DNA of 64,000 nucleotides from Lysobacter ciconiae (lineage in GTDB: Bacteria; Pseudomonadota; Gammaproteobacteria; Xanthomonadales; Xanthomonadaceae), in the NCBI RefSeq assembly GCF_015209725.1, contig NZ_CP063656.1:558001-622000 (forward strand). Direction: 5' to 3'. Below the pieces are notes generated by a model that saw only the letters and a program-made list of their open reading frames with translations, was not told the DNA's origin and did not search any database. The stretch's first letter is position 1, and each line of letters begins with the position of its first letter. Of this stretch, positions 7,230 through 18,068 are shown piece after piece. A program made the position numbers and the translations under genes.

Positions 7230-8228
7230 ATGACGGTTACCGCCAATCAGGTGCTGCGCCCACGCGGTCCCCAGATCGAACGCCTCACCGACAACCGCGC
7301 ACGGGTGGTCATCGAGCCGCTCGAGCGTGGCTACGGTCACACGCTGGGCAACGCGTTGCGCCGGGTCCTGCTGTCCTCGATCCCGGGCTTTGCGATTACC
7401 GAAGTCGAGATCGATGGCGTGCTGCACGAATACACCACGGTCGAAGGATTGCAGGAGGACGTGCTCGAGGTCCTGCTCAACCTGAAGGACGTCGCCATCA
7501 CCATGCACTCCGGCGAGTCGGCGACCCTGTCGCTGAGCAAGCAGGGTCCCGGCGTGGTGACCGCGGCTGATATCAAGACCGACCACAACGTCGAAGTCGT
7601 CAACGGCGACCACGTGATCGCGCACTTGACCAAGGACACCGCGCTCAGTATGCGCATCAAGGTCGAGCGTGGTTACGGCTACCAGCCCGCGACCAGCCGC
7701 CGCAATCCGGAGGAGGAGACCCGCACCATCGGTCGTCTCATGCTGGATGCGAGCTTCAGCCCGGTCCGCCGCGTGGCGTACTCGGTGGAAGCCGCACGCG
7801 TCGAGCAGCGCACCGACCTGGACAAGCTGATCATCGACATCGAGACCAACGGCACCATCGACGCGGAAGAGGCGGTTCGCACCGCCGCGGAAGTGCTCAG
7901 TGACCAGCTGTCGGTGTTCGGCGACTTCACCCAGCGCGAGCGCGGTGCAGCCAAGCCGGCCAGCACCGGGATCGATCCGGTGTTGCTGCGTCCGATCGAC
8001 GATCTGGAACTGACCGTGCGCTCGGCCAACTGCCTCAAGGCGGAAAGCATCTACTACGTCGGCGATCTGATCCAGAAGACCGAAGTCGAACTGCTGAAGA
8101 CGCCGAACCTCGGCAAGAAGTCGCTCACCGAGATCAAGGAAGTGCTTGCCCAGCGCGGCCTCTCGCTCGGCATGAAGCTCGAAAACTGGCCGCCTGCAGG
8201 CATCGCCTCGCACGGCATGATGGGCTAA
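7230..8228 (+). CDS. rpoA: DNA-directed RNA polymerase subunit alpha
   Basis: This 332-residue subunit dimerises to nucleate RNA polymerase assembly. The N-terminal domain spans roughly residues 1-235 and includes the ERGYGHTLGNALRRVLLSS motif. A linker leads to the C-terminal domain that contacts UP elements and activators (helix-hairpin-helix NLGKKSLTEIKE). The start MTVTANQV is preferred over an upstream TTG because it follows an AGGAG motif at 7215-7219. It is normal in every visible respect. Confidence 0.98.
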   Translation: MTVTANQVLRPRGPQIERLTDNRARVVIEPLERGYGHTLGNALRRVLLSSIPGFAITEVEIDGVLHEYTTVEGLQEDVLEVLLNLKDVAITMHSGESATLSLSKQGPGVVTAADIKTDHNVEVVNGDHVIAHLTKDTALSMRIKVERGYGYQPATSRRNPEEETRTIGRLMLDASFSPVRRVAYSVEAARVEQRTDLDKLIIDIETNGTIDAEEAVRTAAEVLSDQLSVFGDFTQRERGAAKPASTGIDPVLLRPIDDLELTVRSANCLKAESIYYVGDLIQKTEVELLKTPNLGKKSLTEIKEVLAQRGLSLGMKLENWPPAGIASHGMMG

Positions 8229-8244
8229 ACAGGAAACAACACTC

Positions 8245-8619
8245 ATGCGCCACCAGAAATCAGGACGCAAATTCAACCGTACCAGTGCCCATCGCGATGC
8301 GATGTTCACCAATATGGCCGCGTCGCTCATCAAGCACGGAGCAATCCGTACGACCCTGCCCAAGGCCAAGGAGCTGCGCCGCGTGGCGGAGCCGCTGATC
8401 ACCCTTGGCAAGACGGATGGCGTTGCCAACCGTCGCCTCGCCTTCTCGCGCCTGCGCGACAAGGAAGCGGTGGGTACGCTGTTCGTCGAACTCGGCCCGC
8501 GTTACAGCGCGCGTCCGGGTGGTTACCTGCGCATCCTCAAGTGCGGCTTCCGTGCCGGTGACAATGCGCCGATGGCCTACGTGGAACTGGTTGACCGTCC
8601 GCAATCCGCGGCGGAGTAA
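8245..8619 (+). CDS. rplQ: 50S ribosomal protein L17
   Basis: This 124-residue protein lies near the peptide exit tunnel. The N-terminal signature MRHQKSGRKFNRTSAHRDAMFTNM and the TLPKAKELRR helix are diagnostic. The C-terminal YLRILKCGFRAGDNAPMAYVELVD block is also conserved. It is the last gene of the alpha operon, 16 bases after rpoA, and is followed by a factor-independent terminator. Confidence 0.98.
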   Translation: MRHQKSGRKFNRTSAHRDAMFTNMAASLIKHGAIRTTLPKAKELRRVAEPLITLGKTDGVANRRLAFSRLRDKEAVGTLFVELGPRYSARPGGYLRILKCGFRAGDNAPMAYVELVDRPQSAAE

Positions 8620-8665
8620 TCGCTCCTCGACTGCGACGTGGTGGTAACGCCCTGTCGAGCGCATC

Positions 8666-8691
8666 AACCCTGGCCGTGTGCCGGGGTTTTT
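8666..8691 (+). terminator. Factor-independent terminator of the alpha operon
   Basis: An AACCCTGGC / GCCGGGGTT stem with a five-base loop is followed directly by a T-tract, 46 bases after the rplQ stop. One G-U type pair is present in the stem. Confidence 0.8.
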
Positions 8692-8746
8692 GCGTTAAGC
8701 GCGCATCGCTTTGCGCATGCGCCACAAGTCCGTATCGTGTAGCCCC

Positions 8747-9256
8747 ATGACGACACCCGCAACGCCTGCCTCCCGTTTCCGCCGCCGTTTCCTGCTGGGC
8801 TTTCTTGCCTGCGCCGGCCTGATCGGCTACGCGCTCTACACGCAATTCTACGGCGGGCTGCTGCCGTGTCCGTTGTGCATCTTCCAGCGGGTCGCATTTG
8901 CGGCGCTCGGGCTGGTGTTCCTGATCGGCGGAGTGCACGCACCGCTCGCGCGGGCGGGGCGACGAACATACGGCGGACTGGCCTTCCTGGCTGCCCTGGT
9001 TGGGATGGCAGTGGCCGGCAACCACGTCCGTCTGCAGCATCTGCCGCCCGACCAGGTGCCTGCCTGCGGCCCGGGACTGGACTACATGCTCGAAGCGATG
9101 CCTTTGACCGGCGTGATCCGCAAGGTCATGACCGGATCGGGCGAGTGCGCGGAAGTGGACTGGAGCTTTCTCGGCCTGGCGATGCCGGCCTGGAGCCTGA
9201 TCTGGTTTGTTCTGCTGGGCGCCTGGGCCCTGTACGCGGCCGCGCGTAGCGACTGA
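8747..9256 (+). CDS. dsbB: Disulfide bond formation protein B
   Basis: This 169-residue inner-membrane protein reoxidises periplasmic DsbA and passes electrons to ubiquinone. Four hydrophobic helices are visible. The first periplasmic redox pair is C41-P-L-C44, and the second periplasmic pair is C107 and C134, matching the four-cysteine DsbB pattern. The start MTTPATP is preferred because it leaves a short basic stretch before helix 1, as in the family. It follows the alpha-operon terminator and is probably a separate transcription unit. No dsbA lies nearby. Confidence 0.9.
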   Translation: MTTPATPASRFRRRFLLGFLACAGLIGYALYTQFYGGLLPCPLCIFQRVAFAALGLVFLIGGVHAPLARAGRRTYGGLAFLAALVGMAVAGNHVRLQHLPPDQVPACGPGLDYMLEAMPLTGVIRKVMTGSGECAEVDWSFLGLAMPAWSLIWFVLLGAWALYAAARSD

Positions 9257-9359
9257 AACCACTGCAACACCCGATGGACGACGCCCGCGGGGCGGCGTTG
9301 CAACTGGGTCGGTCCGCATGGATGATGTAATGCTGCTTCGCAACAAAAGTCCTGACGCC

Positions 9360-10757
9360 ATGCCCACCGCCGAACGTAGCCTGCACCCCGTGAATCTCCC
9401 CGAGAACTGGAACCCGACCTCCTGGCGCGAGCGCACCGCGCTCCAGTTGCCGACCTACGGCGACGCCGAGGAGCTTGCCGGGGTGCTCGCGGAGCTGCGG
9501 GCGCTGCCGCCGCTGGTGACGTCCTGGGAAATCCTCGCGCTCAAGCAGCAGATCGCCGACGCCCAGGAAGGCAAGTGCTTCGTGTTGCAGGGCGGTGATT
9601 GCGCCGAGACCTTCGATGCGTGCTCGTCGGACGTCATTTCGAACCGCCTGAAGGTGCTGTTGCAGATGAGCCTGGTGCTCGTGCACGGCATGCGCAAGCC
9701 GGTCGTGCGGGTAGGGCGGTTTGCCGGCCAGTACGCCAAGCCGCGTTCGGCCGACAGCGAGACGATTGATGGCGTGACCCTGCCGAGCTACCGCGGCGAC
9801 ATGGTCAATGCGCCGTTGTTCGAAGCTGCCGCGCGACGCCCGGATCCACGGCGCATGGTCAAGGCGCATGCGCGTTCGGCGATGACGATGAATTTCGTGC
9901 GTGCGCTGATCGACGGCGGGTTTGCCGATCTGCGGCATCCCGAGTACTGGAACCTCGACTGGGTCGGGCACTCGCCGCTGGCCGCCGAGTACCGCCACAT
10001 GGTCGAGTCCATCGGCGATGCGGTCCGTTTCATGGAAACGCTGTCGGGCGGATCGGTCCGCAACCTGGACCGGGTCGACTTCTACACCTCGCACGAGGCG
10101 CTGCTGCTGCCGTACGAGGAGTCGTTCACCCGCCAGGTGCCGCGTCACTGGGGCTGGTTCAACCTGAGCACCCATTACCCGTGGATCGGCATGCGTACGG
10201 CGGCGATCGACGGCGCCCACGTCGAGTACTTCCGTGGCATCCGCAACCCGATAGCCGTCAAGGTCGGGCCCTCGGTCACGCCGGATCAGCTGATGCGGGT
10301 GGTGGATGTGCTCAACCCCCAGGACGAGCCGGGTCGCCTGACGCTGATCCATCGCATGGGCGCGGCGCATATCGCCGAGAAACTGCCGCCGCTGCTGGAT
10401 GCGGTACGCCGCGACGGTCGCCGCGTGCTGTGGGTGTGCGACCCGATGCATGGCAACACCGAAGCCACCGCGAATGGTTACAAGACGCGCAAGTTCGCCA
10501 ACATCGGCGACGAGCTGGAGCTGGCCTTTGACCTGCACGCCGCCGCCGGGACCCGGTTGGGTGGGGCGCATCTGGAGCTGACCGGCGAGGACGTCACCGA
10601 GTGCACCGGTGGCGCGCGCGGCCTGACCGAAGTCGACCTGGAGCGTGCGTACCATTCCACCGTCGACCCGCGGCTGAACTACGAGCAGGCGCTGGAGGTC
10701 GCGATGCTGATCGTGCGCAAGCAGTCGCAGCTCTCGGCGGCCGACAAGAGCGCATAG
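9360..10757 (+). CDS. 3-deoxy-7-phosphoheptulonate synthase, class II
   Basis: This enzyme condenses phosphoenolpyruvate with erythrose 4-phosphate, the first step of the shikimate pathway. It is the plant/Pseudomonas/Mycobacterium class II type, recognised by WRERTALQLPTY near the N-terminus, then QGGDCAETFD, the KVGPSVTPDQL block and CDPMHGNTEAT (metal and substrate residues). From this ATG the protein has 465 residues, close to the family norm. In-frame starts at 9318 and 9330 are possible, because none of the three has a strong ribosome-binding site. It ends in a terminator shared with typA. Confidence 0.92.
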   Translation: MPTAERSLHPVNLPENWNPTSWRERTALQLPTYGDAEELAGVLAELRALPPLVTSWEILALKQQIADAQEGKCFVLQGGDCAETFDACSSDVISNRLKVLLQMSLVLVHGMRKPVVRVGRFAGQYAKPRSADSETIDGVTLPSYRGDMVNAPLFEAAARRPDPRRMVKAHARSAMTMNFVRALIDGGFADLRHPEYWNLDWVGHSPLAAEYRHMVESIGDAVRFMETLSGGSVRNLDRVDFYTSHEALLLPYEESFTRQVPRHWGWFNLSTHYPWIGMRTAAIDGAHVEYFRGIRNPIAVKVGPSVTPDQLMRVVDVLNPQDEPGRLTLIHRMGAAHIAEKLPPLLDAVRRDGRRVLWVCDPMHGNTEATANGYKTRKFANIGDELELAFDLHAAAGTRLGGAHLELTGEDVTECTGGARGLTEVDLERAYHSTVDPRLNYEQALEVAMLIVRKQSQLSAADKSA

Positions 10758-10785
10758 GCCGGACAGCCGGCACAGGTGCAGCAAC

Positions 10786-10815
10786 AAAAAAGCCGCCCGT
10801 GATGGGCGGCCTTTT
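10786..10815. terminator. Bidirectional terminator between the DAHP synthase gene and typA
   Basis: GCCGCCC (10792-10798) and GGGCGGC (10804-10810) form a seven-pair stem with a GTGAT loop. It is flanked by an A-tract on the left and a T-tract on the right, so it can stop transcription from both convergent genes. Confidence 0.85.
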
Positions 10816-10857
10816 CGTGTCCGCCCCGCGCGTGGTGCACGGGGCGGTTGCGGGCGC

Positions 10858-12684
<1,827 letters not shown>

Positions 12685-12832
12685 GGGGTAGAGCGGCGCG
12701 TAGGCAGCTTTCATAAGGAAGTCCGCCAGTATATATGCCCGCGAGTTCGGCGCGGTAACCGGCGCAGGGTGGGTTAAACTTGGGGGTCTGGCGTTCACCC
12801 AAGCGCCCCCTTGAGAAAACCGGAGTCACGAC

Positions 12833-13339
12833 ATGAGCCTGATAGCCAATTTCGATACCGAGCGCGGCCCGATCCGCATTGAGCTGGCCGCCGACAAGGC
12901 GCCGCTGACGGTCGCCAACTTCGTCAACCTGGCCCAGCGCGGCTTCTACGACGGCCTGAATTTCCACCGCGTCCTGGCCGATTTCATGGTCCAGGGCGGC
13001 TGCCCGCAGGGCACCGGCACCGGCGGTCCCGGCTACCGTTTCGAAGACGAGACCGGCAACGGCCTGGCCCACGAGCGCGGCGTGCTGTCGATGGCCAATG
13101 CGGGCCCGGGCACGAACGGCAGCCAGTTCTTCATCACCCACGTGCCGTGCTCATGGCTGGATGGCAAGCACACCGTGTTCGGCAAGGTGATCGAAGGCCA
13201 GGAGATCGTTGACAGCGTCAAGCAGGGCGACAAGATCAAGTCGGTCAAGATCGAAGGCGACGCCGATGCGGCACTGGCGGCCAAGGCCGACCGCGTTGCG
13301 GAGTGGAACAAGACCCTCGACGCCGCGCAAGGCAGCTGA
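12833..13339 (+). CDS. ppiB: Peptidyl-prolyl cis-trans isomerase, cyclophilin type
   Basis: This 168-residue cyclophilin accelerates prolyl bond isomerisation during folding. Active-site segments are present: FHRVLADFMVQGG (R46, Q54), GTNGSQFFIT (93-102) and the LDGKHTVFG region. There is no signal peptide, so it should be the cytoplasmic PpiB type. It is divergent from typA, with 148 bases between their starts. Its RBS is a weak GGAG about ten bases upstream. Confidence 0.94.
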   Translation: MSLIANFDTERGPIRIELAADKAPLTVANFVNLAQRGFYDGLNFHRVLADFMVQGGCPQGTGTGGPGYRFEDETGNGLAHERGVLSMANAGPGTNGSQFFITHVPCSWLDGKHTVFGKVIEGQEIVDSVKQGDKIKSVKIEGDADAALAAKADRVAEWNKTLDAAQGS

Positions 13340-13502
13340 TCGGGTGCGATCATTTCCGGCGCGCCGCCGCGCGCCGTGAGACCCGTTTGCGATACAAGAC
13401 CTTGAAACGCCTGGTCGCTTCGAAGCAACCCCCGCCGGCGCCTGATGTCCGGCCTGGTTGCTGTGCCCACCTCACCACTCCTTATCCTTTGAGATTGTTG
13501 CG

Positions 13503-14708
13503 ATGCCCCAGTTTGCCCAGCGCATCGGTCGGGCCCAGCCCAGCGCGATCATGCAGGTCGCCGAGAAGGCCAAACGGCTGAAGGCCGAAGGCCGCGACAT
13601 CATCAACTTCTCGATCGGCGTGCCCAACTTCCTGCCCGGCGACCACATCTATGCCGCGGCGCGCGAATCCCTGGCCCACGACAGCGGCCAGTACGGCAGC
13701 AACCGCGGCTCCGACGCGCTGCTGGAGGCCTTCCTCGCGCACCTGGAAAAAATCGGCCTGACCGGTTACACCGTGGCCAATCTGGCCAGCGGAATTGGCG
13801 CCAAGCAGGTGATCTACAACCTGGCCGAGGCGCTGCTCGACGAGGGCGACACCATCGCGTTCGCGGTGCCGTACTGGACCAGCTACCGCGACATCGCGGC
13901 CATCGTCAACGCGAAGGTCGATCTGCTGCCGTGTCCTGCCGCCCAGGACTACAAGCTGACGCCGCAGCAGCTTGAGGCCGCGCTGGAGAAGAAGCCGCGG
14001 GTGTTCCTGTTCAACAACCCGTCCAATCCCACCGGCATGGTCTACGGCAGGGAGGAGATCGCTGCGTTGGCCGACGTGCTGGTGCGCTATCCCGATACCT
14101 GGATCATCACCGACGACATCTACCACGCGATGGTGTTCGACGAGCTGGGCTACCACAACTTCGCCCACGCCCGGCCGGAACTGCGTGATCGGCTGATCTT
14201 TGTCGACTCGCTGTCCAAGACCTACGGCATGCCCGGTTGGCGCGTGGGCCTGATGGCGGGTCCGGAGTCGGTCGCCAAGGCGATTGCCACACTCAATTCC
14301 AACCACATCACCAGCATCCCCGAGGTCGTCCAGGCGGCAGCGGTGGCCGCAATGGCAGGGCCGCAGGATGTGCCGGCCGCCAAGCGGCGCGAGTTCCAGG
14401 CCAAGCGCGACCAGGTCATGGACGTGATGGACGCAATCCCCGGCGTGGTCTGCCCGCGTCCGCAGGGCGCGTTCTACGCGTTTCCCGATGTCAGCGTCGC
14501 GTTCGGTCGGGTGCACGGTCCCAGCGGTCTGGCGATCGCTGACGACCTGACATTCTGCAGCGTGCTGCTGGAAACCAAGGGCGTGGCGTGCGTGCCCGGT
14601 TCGGCCTTCGGTGAGCCGCGTGCCGTGCGCATCAGCTACACCTGCCCGACCCCGCAGCTGGCCCCGGGCCTGCAGCGGTTTGCCGAATTTTTCGCCGAAT
14701 TGAACTGA
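13503..14708 (+). CDS. PLP-dependent aminotransferase, class I/II (aspartate aminotransferase-like)
   Basis: This 401-residue fold-type I aminotransferase resembles the Ib aspartate aminotransferases. Visible signatures are the N-terminal FSIGVPNF, the NNPSNPTG motif (171-178), the TDDIY motif with D205, and the PLP lysine K239 in SLSKTYGMPGWRVG. A C-terminal arginine in VRISYTCP probably binds the substrate carboxylate. The exact amino donor cannot be set from sequence. The start at MPQFAQ fits the family; the open frame extends 15 codons upstream. The next gene is mdh, so a link to oxaloacetate/aspartate exchange is plausible. Confidence 0.9.
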   Translation: MPQFAQRIGRAQPSAIMQVAEKAKRLKAEGRDIINFSIGVPNFLPGDHIYAAARESLAHDSGQYGSNRGSDALLEAFLAHLEKIGLTGYTVANLASGIGAKQVIYNLAEALLDEGDTIAFAVPYWTSYRDIAAIVNAKVDLLPCPAAQDYKLTPQQLEAALEKKPRVFLFNNPSNPTGMVYGREEIAALADVLVRYPDTWIITDDIYHAMVFDELGYHNFAHARPELRDRLIFVDSLSKTYGMPGWRVGLMAGPESVAKAIATLNSNHITSIPEVVQAAAVAAMAGPQDVPAAKRREFQAKRDQVMDVMDAIPGVVCPRPQGAFYAFPDVSVAFGRVHGPSGLAIADDLTFCSVLLETKGVACVPGSAFGEPRAVRISYTCPTPQLAPGLQRFAEFFAELN

Positions 14709-14753
14709 GTCGACGCTTCCCGTCCCGCATCCCCACCTGTGTCAGGAGCCCCC

Positions 14754-15740
14754 ATGAAGAATCCCGTTCGCGTTGCCGTTACCGGCGCTGCCGGCCAGAT
14801 CGGTTACTCCCTGCTGTTCCGCATCGCGTCCGGCGAGATGCTCGGCAAGGACCAGCCGGTGATCCTGCAGATGCTCGAGCTGCCGATGGAGAAAGCCCAG
14901 GCCGCACTGAAGGGCGTGATGATGGAGCTGGAAGACTGCGCGTTTCCGCTGCTGGCCGGCATCATCGGTACCGATGACGCCGAAGTCGCCTTCAAGGATG
15001 CCGACTTCGCCCTGCTGGTTGGCGCGCGCCCGCGTGGCCCGGGCATGGAGCGCAAGGACCTGCTGCTGGAGAACGCGAAGATCTTCACCGCCCAAGGCGC
15101 GGCGCTGAACAAGGTCGCCAGCCGCGATGTCAAGGTGCTGGTGGTGGGCAACCCGGCCAACACCAACGCCTACATTGCGATGAAGTCCGCGCCCGATCTG
15201 GACCCGGCCAACTTCACCGCGATGCTGCGCCTGGACCACAACCGCGCGCTGTCGCAGCTCGCCAACAAGGCCGGCGTGCCGGTCGGCGACATCGAGAAGC
15301 TGGTCGTGTGGGGCAACCACAGCCCGACCATGTACCCCGACTACCGCTTCGCCACCGTCAACGGCGAGTCGCTGAAAGACAGGATCAACGACGCCGACTG
15401 GAACGCCAACACCTTCATTCCGCAGGTCGGCAAGCGGGGCGCAGCGATCATCGAGGCGCGCGGCCTGTCCTCGGCGGCCTCGGCGGCCAATGCCGCCATC
15501 GACCACATGCGTGACTGGGTGCTGGGCAGCGACGGCAAGTGGGTGACCATGGGCGTCCCCTCCGACGGCAGCTACGGCATCCCCGAGGGCATCATCTACG
15601 GCGTGCCGGTGATCTCCGAAAACGGCAAGTACACGCGCGTGGAAGGCCTGGAAGTCGACGACTTCAGTCGCGCCGCGATGGACAAAACGCTCGCCGAACT
15701 GGAAGAAGAGCGCGCCGGGGTTGCGCACCTGCTGGGCTGA
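14754..15740 (+). CDS. mdh: Malate dehydrogenase
   Basis: This 328-residue TCA-cycle enzyme interconverts malate and oxaloacetate with NAD. The Rossmann motif TGAAGQIGY lies at residues 10-18, mobile-loop arginines at ARPRGPGMERKD (about 91-102), GNPANTNA at 132-139, and the catalytic histidine H189 in WGNHSPTMYPDY. The start follows an AGGAG motif at 14744-14748. The family is the LDH-like-fold MDH type 2 found in many proteobacteria. A strong hairpin follows the stop. Confidence 0.97.
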   Translation: MKNPVRVAVTGAAGQIGYSLLFRIASGEMLGKDQPVILQMLELPMEKAQAALKGVMMELEDCAFPLLAGIIGTDDAEVAFKDADFALLVGARPRGPGMERKDLLLENAKIFTAQGAALNKVASRDVKVLVVGNPANTNAYIAMKSAPDLDPANFTAMLRLDHNRALSQLANKAGVPVGDIEKLVVWGNHSPTMYPDYRFATVNGESLKDRINDADWNANTFIPQVGKRGAAIIEARGLSSAASAANAAIDHMRDWVLGSDGKWVTMGVPSDGSYGIPEGIIYGVPVISENGKYTRVEGLEVDDFSRAAMDKTLAELEEERAGVAHLLG

Positions 15741-15760
15741 GCACGCCGGATAGAGATTCC

Positions 15761-15786
15761 GACGGGGCAGCTTCGGCTGCCCCGTC
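15761..15786 (+). terminator. Perfect hairpin after mdh, terminator-like
   Basis: An 11-pair perfect stem (15761-15771 with 15776-15786) capped by a TTCG tetraloop lies 20 bases after the mdh stop. No T-tract follows, so it may stabilise the mRNA 3' end rather than terminate on its own. Confidence 0.6.
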
Positions 15787-15936
15787 GCGTTCAGGGCCGG
15801 CCAGTGCCGCGCCTCGGCTAGAATGGTGATCCGTGCCGCGCCGTCTCCGGCGCCGCTCGACACCGCCATTCACGTACGCCGTCCGACGACCACAAGCCGC
15901 CGGAACACGGTCTGGACCATCACCATTGGAGCCGAG

Positions 15937-17088
15937 ATGAGCGACACCCCCGTTACCAAGCCGAAGCAGAAAAAATCCGTTGCCCTCAGCGGCACCCCGG
16001 CCGGGAATACCGCGCTGTGCACCGTGGGCCTCAGCGGGAATGACCTGCATTACCGCGGCTACGACATCCACGATCTCGCGACCAAGTCGAGTTTCGAAGA
16101 GGTCGCCCACCTGCTCGTGCACGGCGTGCTACCCACCCGCGCCCAGCTGGCGGCGTACAAGACGAAACTGCGTCGCCTGCGGGGTTTGCCGGCGCTGGTG
16201 ACCGAAGTGCTTGAGCTGGTGCCGGCCAACGCCCATCCGATGGACGTGCTCCGCACCGGCTGCTCGATGCTGGGCACGGTGTTGCCCGAACGGGACACGC
16301 ATCCGGCATCGGAGGCGCGCGACATCGCCGATCGCCTGATCGCCAGCTTCGGCTCGATGTTGCTGTACTGGTGGCACTTCACCCGCAACGGCCGCCGGAT
16401 CGATGTCGAAACCGAAGACGACAGCGTCGCCGCGCATTTTCTCCACCTGCTGCACGGTGAGCCGGCCAGCGCGCTGCATGCCGATGCGCTGGACAAATCG
16501 CTGGTGCTGTACGCCGAGCACGAGTTCAACGCCTCCACCTTCGCCGGTCGCGTGATCGCCGGCACGGGGTCGGATCTGTACTCGTGCCTGACGGGCGCCA
16601 TCGGCGCGCTGCGCGGACCCAAGCACGGCGGCGCCAACGAAGTGGCGATGGACATCATCAGCCGCTACAGCAGCGCCGACGAGGCCGAGGCCGACATCCG
16701 CGCGCGCATGGAGCGCAAGGAGATCGTCATCGGCTTCGGCCACCCGGTGTACACCGTCGGGGATCCGCGCAATCCGATCATCAAGGAGATCAGCCGCACC
16801 CTGTGCGAGGACGGTGGCAACCAGGTGTTGTTCGATGTCTCCGAGCGCATCGAGAACCTGATGATGGACAGCAAGAAGATGTTCCCCAACCTCGACTGGT
16901 ACAGCGCGTCGGCGTACCACATGATGGGTATCCCGACCGCGATGTTCACCCCGCTGTTCGTGATCGCGCGGACGACGGGCTGGAGCGCCCACGTGATCGA
17001 GCAGCGCGAGGACGGCAAGATCATCCGCCCGAGCGCGACCTACGTCGGTCCCGAAGACAAGGATTACGTGGAGCTGGACAAGCGCTGA
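15937..17088 (+). CDS. prpC: 2-methylcitrate synthase
   Basis: This 383-residue citrate synthase-family enzyme is predicted to condense propionyl-CoA with oxaloacetate in the methylcitrate cycle. The GFGHPVYT motif with H269 is of the PrpC type (GltA enzymes usually have GFGHRVYK). The other catalytic histidine H230 lies in GPKHGGANE, and the aspartate-bearing DWYSASAY block is intact. The lysine-rich N-terminus is common in related prpC genes. Methylcitrate versus citrate activity is not settled by sequence. prpD lies about 3 kb away, and no prpB or acnD is in the window. Confidence 0.85.
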   Translation: MSDTPVTKPKQKKSVALSGTPAGNTALCTVGLSGNDLHYRGYDIHDLATKSSFEEVAHLLVHGVLPTRAQLAAYKTKLRRLRGLPALVTEVLELVPANAHPMDVLRTGCSMLGTVLPERDTHPASEARDIADRLIASFGSMLLYWWHFTRNGRRIDVETEDDSVAAHFLHLLHGEPASALHADALDKSLVLYAEHEFNASTFAGRVIAGTGSDLYSCLTGAIGALRGPKHGGANEVAMDIISRYSSADEAEADIRARMERKEIVIGFGHPVYTVGDPRNPIIKEISRTLCEDGGNQVLFDVSERIENLMMDSKKMFPNLDWYSASAYHMMGIPTAMFTPLFVIARTTGWSAHVIEQREDGKIIRPSATYVGPEDKDYVELDKR

Positions 17089-17121
17089 GCGATCGCGAGG
17101 TCGCGTGACGCGGCAGCATGC

Positions 17122-17151
17122 AAAAGGCCGCGCATCTGCGTGGCCTTTTTT
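17122..17151. terminator. Bidirectional terminator between prpC and the wall hydrolase gene
   Basis: GGCCGCGC and GCGTGGCC pair over ATCT. The stem is preceded by an A-tract and followed by six T residues, suiting both convergent genes. Confidence 0.85.
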
Positions 17152-17238
17152 GTGCAGCGACGTCTGGTTCAGCGCAGGCGGACGGTCATCGTCTGCCGAT
17201 GACTGGGGCAATTGCCTGCGCGGCCGCTGGCGGTGCGC

Positions 17239-17709
17239 TCAGGTGCCGACCGGAAGACTCGAAGGAGCGAGGTTCTGCACCTTAAGGAAGGTGTGGTCGC
17301 CGATGGTGGCGACCCGATACGCATTGCGCCAGTTCGGGCTGGCAATCGACAACGCGGCGAAATGGCTGGCGCCGGGCACGATTTCCAGGCGCTCACCGGC
17401 AGGCAGTTCCCAGTTGCGCTGCGCTTCGAGCGCGATTGTTACCGATTCGGCCCACGCCTCGGTGTTGCTCAGGCGGGTATTGGGCGAGACGATGGTCGGC
17501 GCGAACTGCTTGCGCGCGGTAACCACGTCGCAGACGCTGTCGCCCCACAAGCCGCTGTCGCGGCGACGCAGCGCGACCTCGGCGACCGCTTGCTGTCCCT
17601 GCACCGACTGGTTGCGTGCTTCCAGGTACAAGGTGGTGCTCAGGCAAAGCGAGTCTGCGCTTTGCGGGGATAGAACCGAGGCCAACCACAGGATCCAGGC
17701 CAGTTTCAT
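17239..17709 (-). CDS. Secreted cell wall hydrolase, SleB-like (Hydrolase_2 type)
   Basis: This is a 156-residue protein with a hydrophobic N-terminal signal of about 20 residues (MKLAWILWLASVL). The remainder resembles the SleB catalytic domain: CLSTTLYLEARNQSVQGQQAVAEV, a VCDVV segment and an FA-containing stretch. The conserved Glu in LYLEARNQ is the likely catalytic residue, as in SleB-family lytic transglycosylases. The start follows a good AAGGAG motif. It is likely periplasmic and may take part in peptidoglycan turnover. The family assignment is from motif memory, so moderate confidence. Confidence 0.7.
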   Translation of the reverse strand: MKLAWILWLASVLSPQSADSLCLSTTLYLEARNQSVQGQQAVAEVALRRRDSGLWGDSVCDVVTARKQFAPTIVSPNTRLSNTEAWAESVTIALEAQRNWELPAGERLEIVPGASHFAALSIASPNWRNAYRVATIGDHTFLKVQNLAPSSLPVGT

Positions 17710-18068
17710 GACGAACTCCTTGCTCCGTTGCGCCGGCAACGGTGATCGCACTCCGAAGAGCACGGCCGATTGCCGACATGGCGTACTGGGGAGGCGGCGG
17801 CTCTATGGCGCGCTTGGCCCCTTCACCTTGTCCCGCAGAAGGCGGGAGGGTGGATGTCACCAAGGGGTGGTGACTGGGAAAGTTGCGGCACGGTAGCGAC
17901 CGGAATATAAATGCAACGTGAACAAGGCGCCGCGTTCAGGTTCGTGTGGGCACGGTTTGTACCGGTCCGATTCTGTGAGCCCTTGCTCCGTCACGGTTTC
18001 ACGACAAGCTGAACAGAAGTCTGAATTTGAGGTCGGGAAACCCCTGTTCAGGCTTTGCCGGCGATGGA
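17710..18068. other. Intergenic stretch between fadH and the wall hydrolase gene
   Basis: These 359 bases contain no gene that I can support. They include the upstream region of the wall hydrolase gene and the downstream region of fadH. A small hairpin CCCGC (17832-17836) with GCGGG (17842-17846) is present, with outer CACC/GGTG pairing. No T-tract terminator for fadH was seen. Confidence 0.5.

Noticed and set aside
17105..17896. A 263-codon forward frame opposite the wall hydrolase gene
   Set aside because: It covers the prpC terminator and lies antisense to a gene with a signal peptide and a good ribosome-binding site; no recognisable domain.
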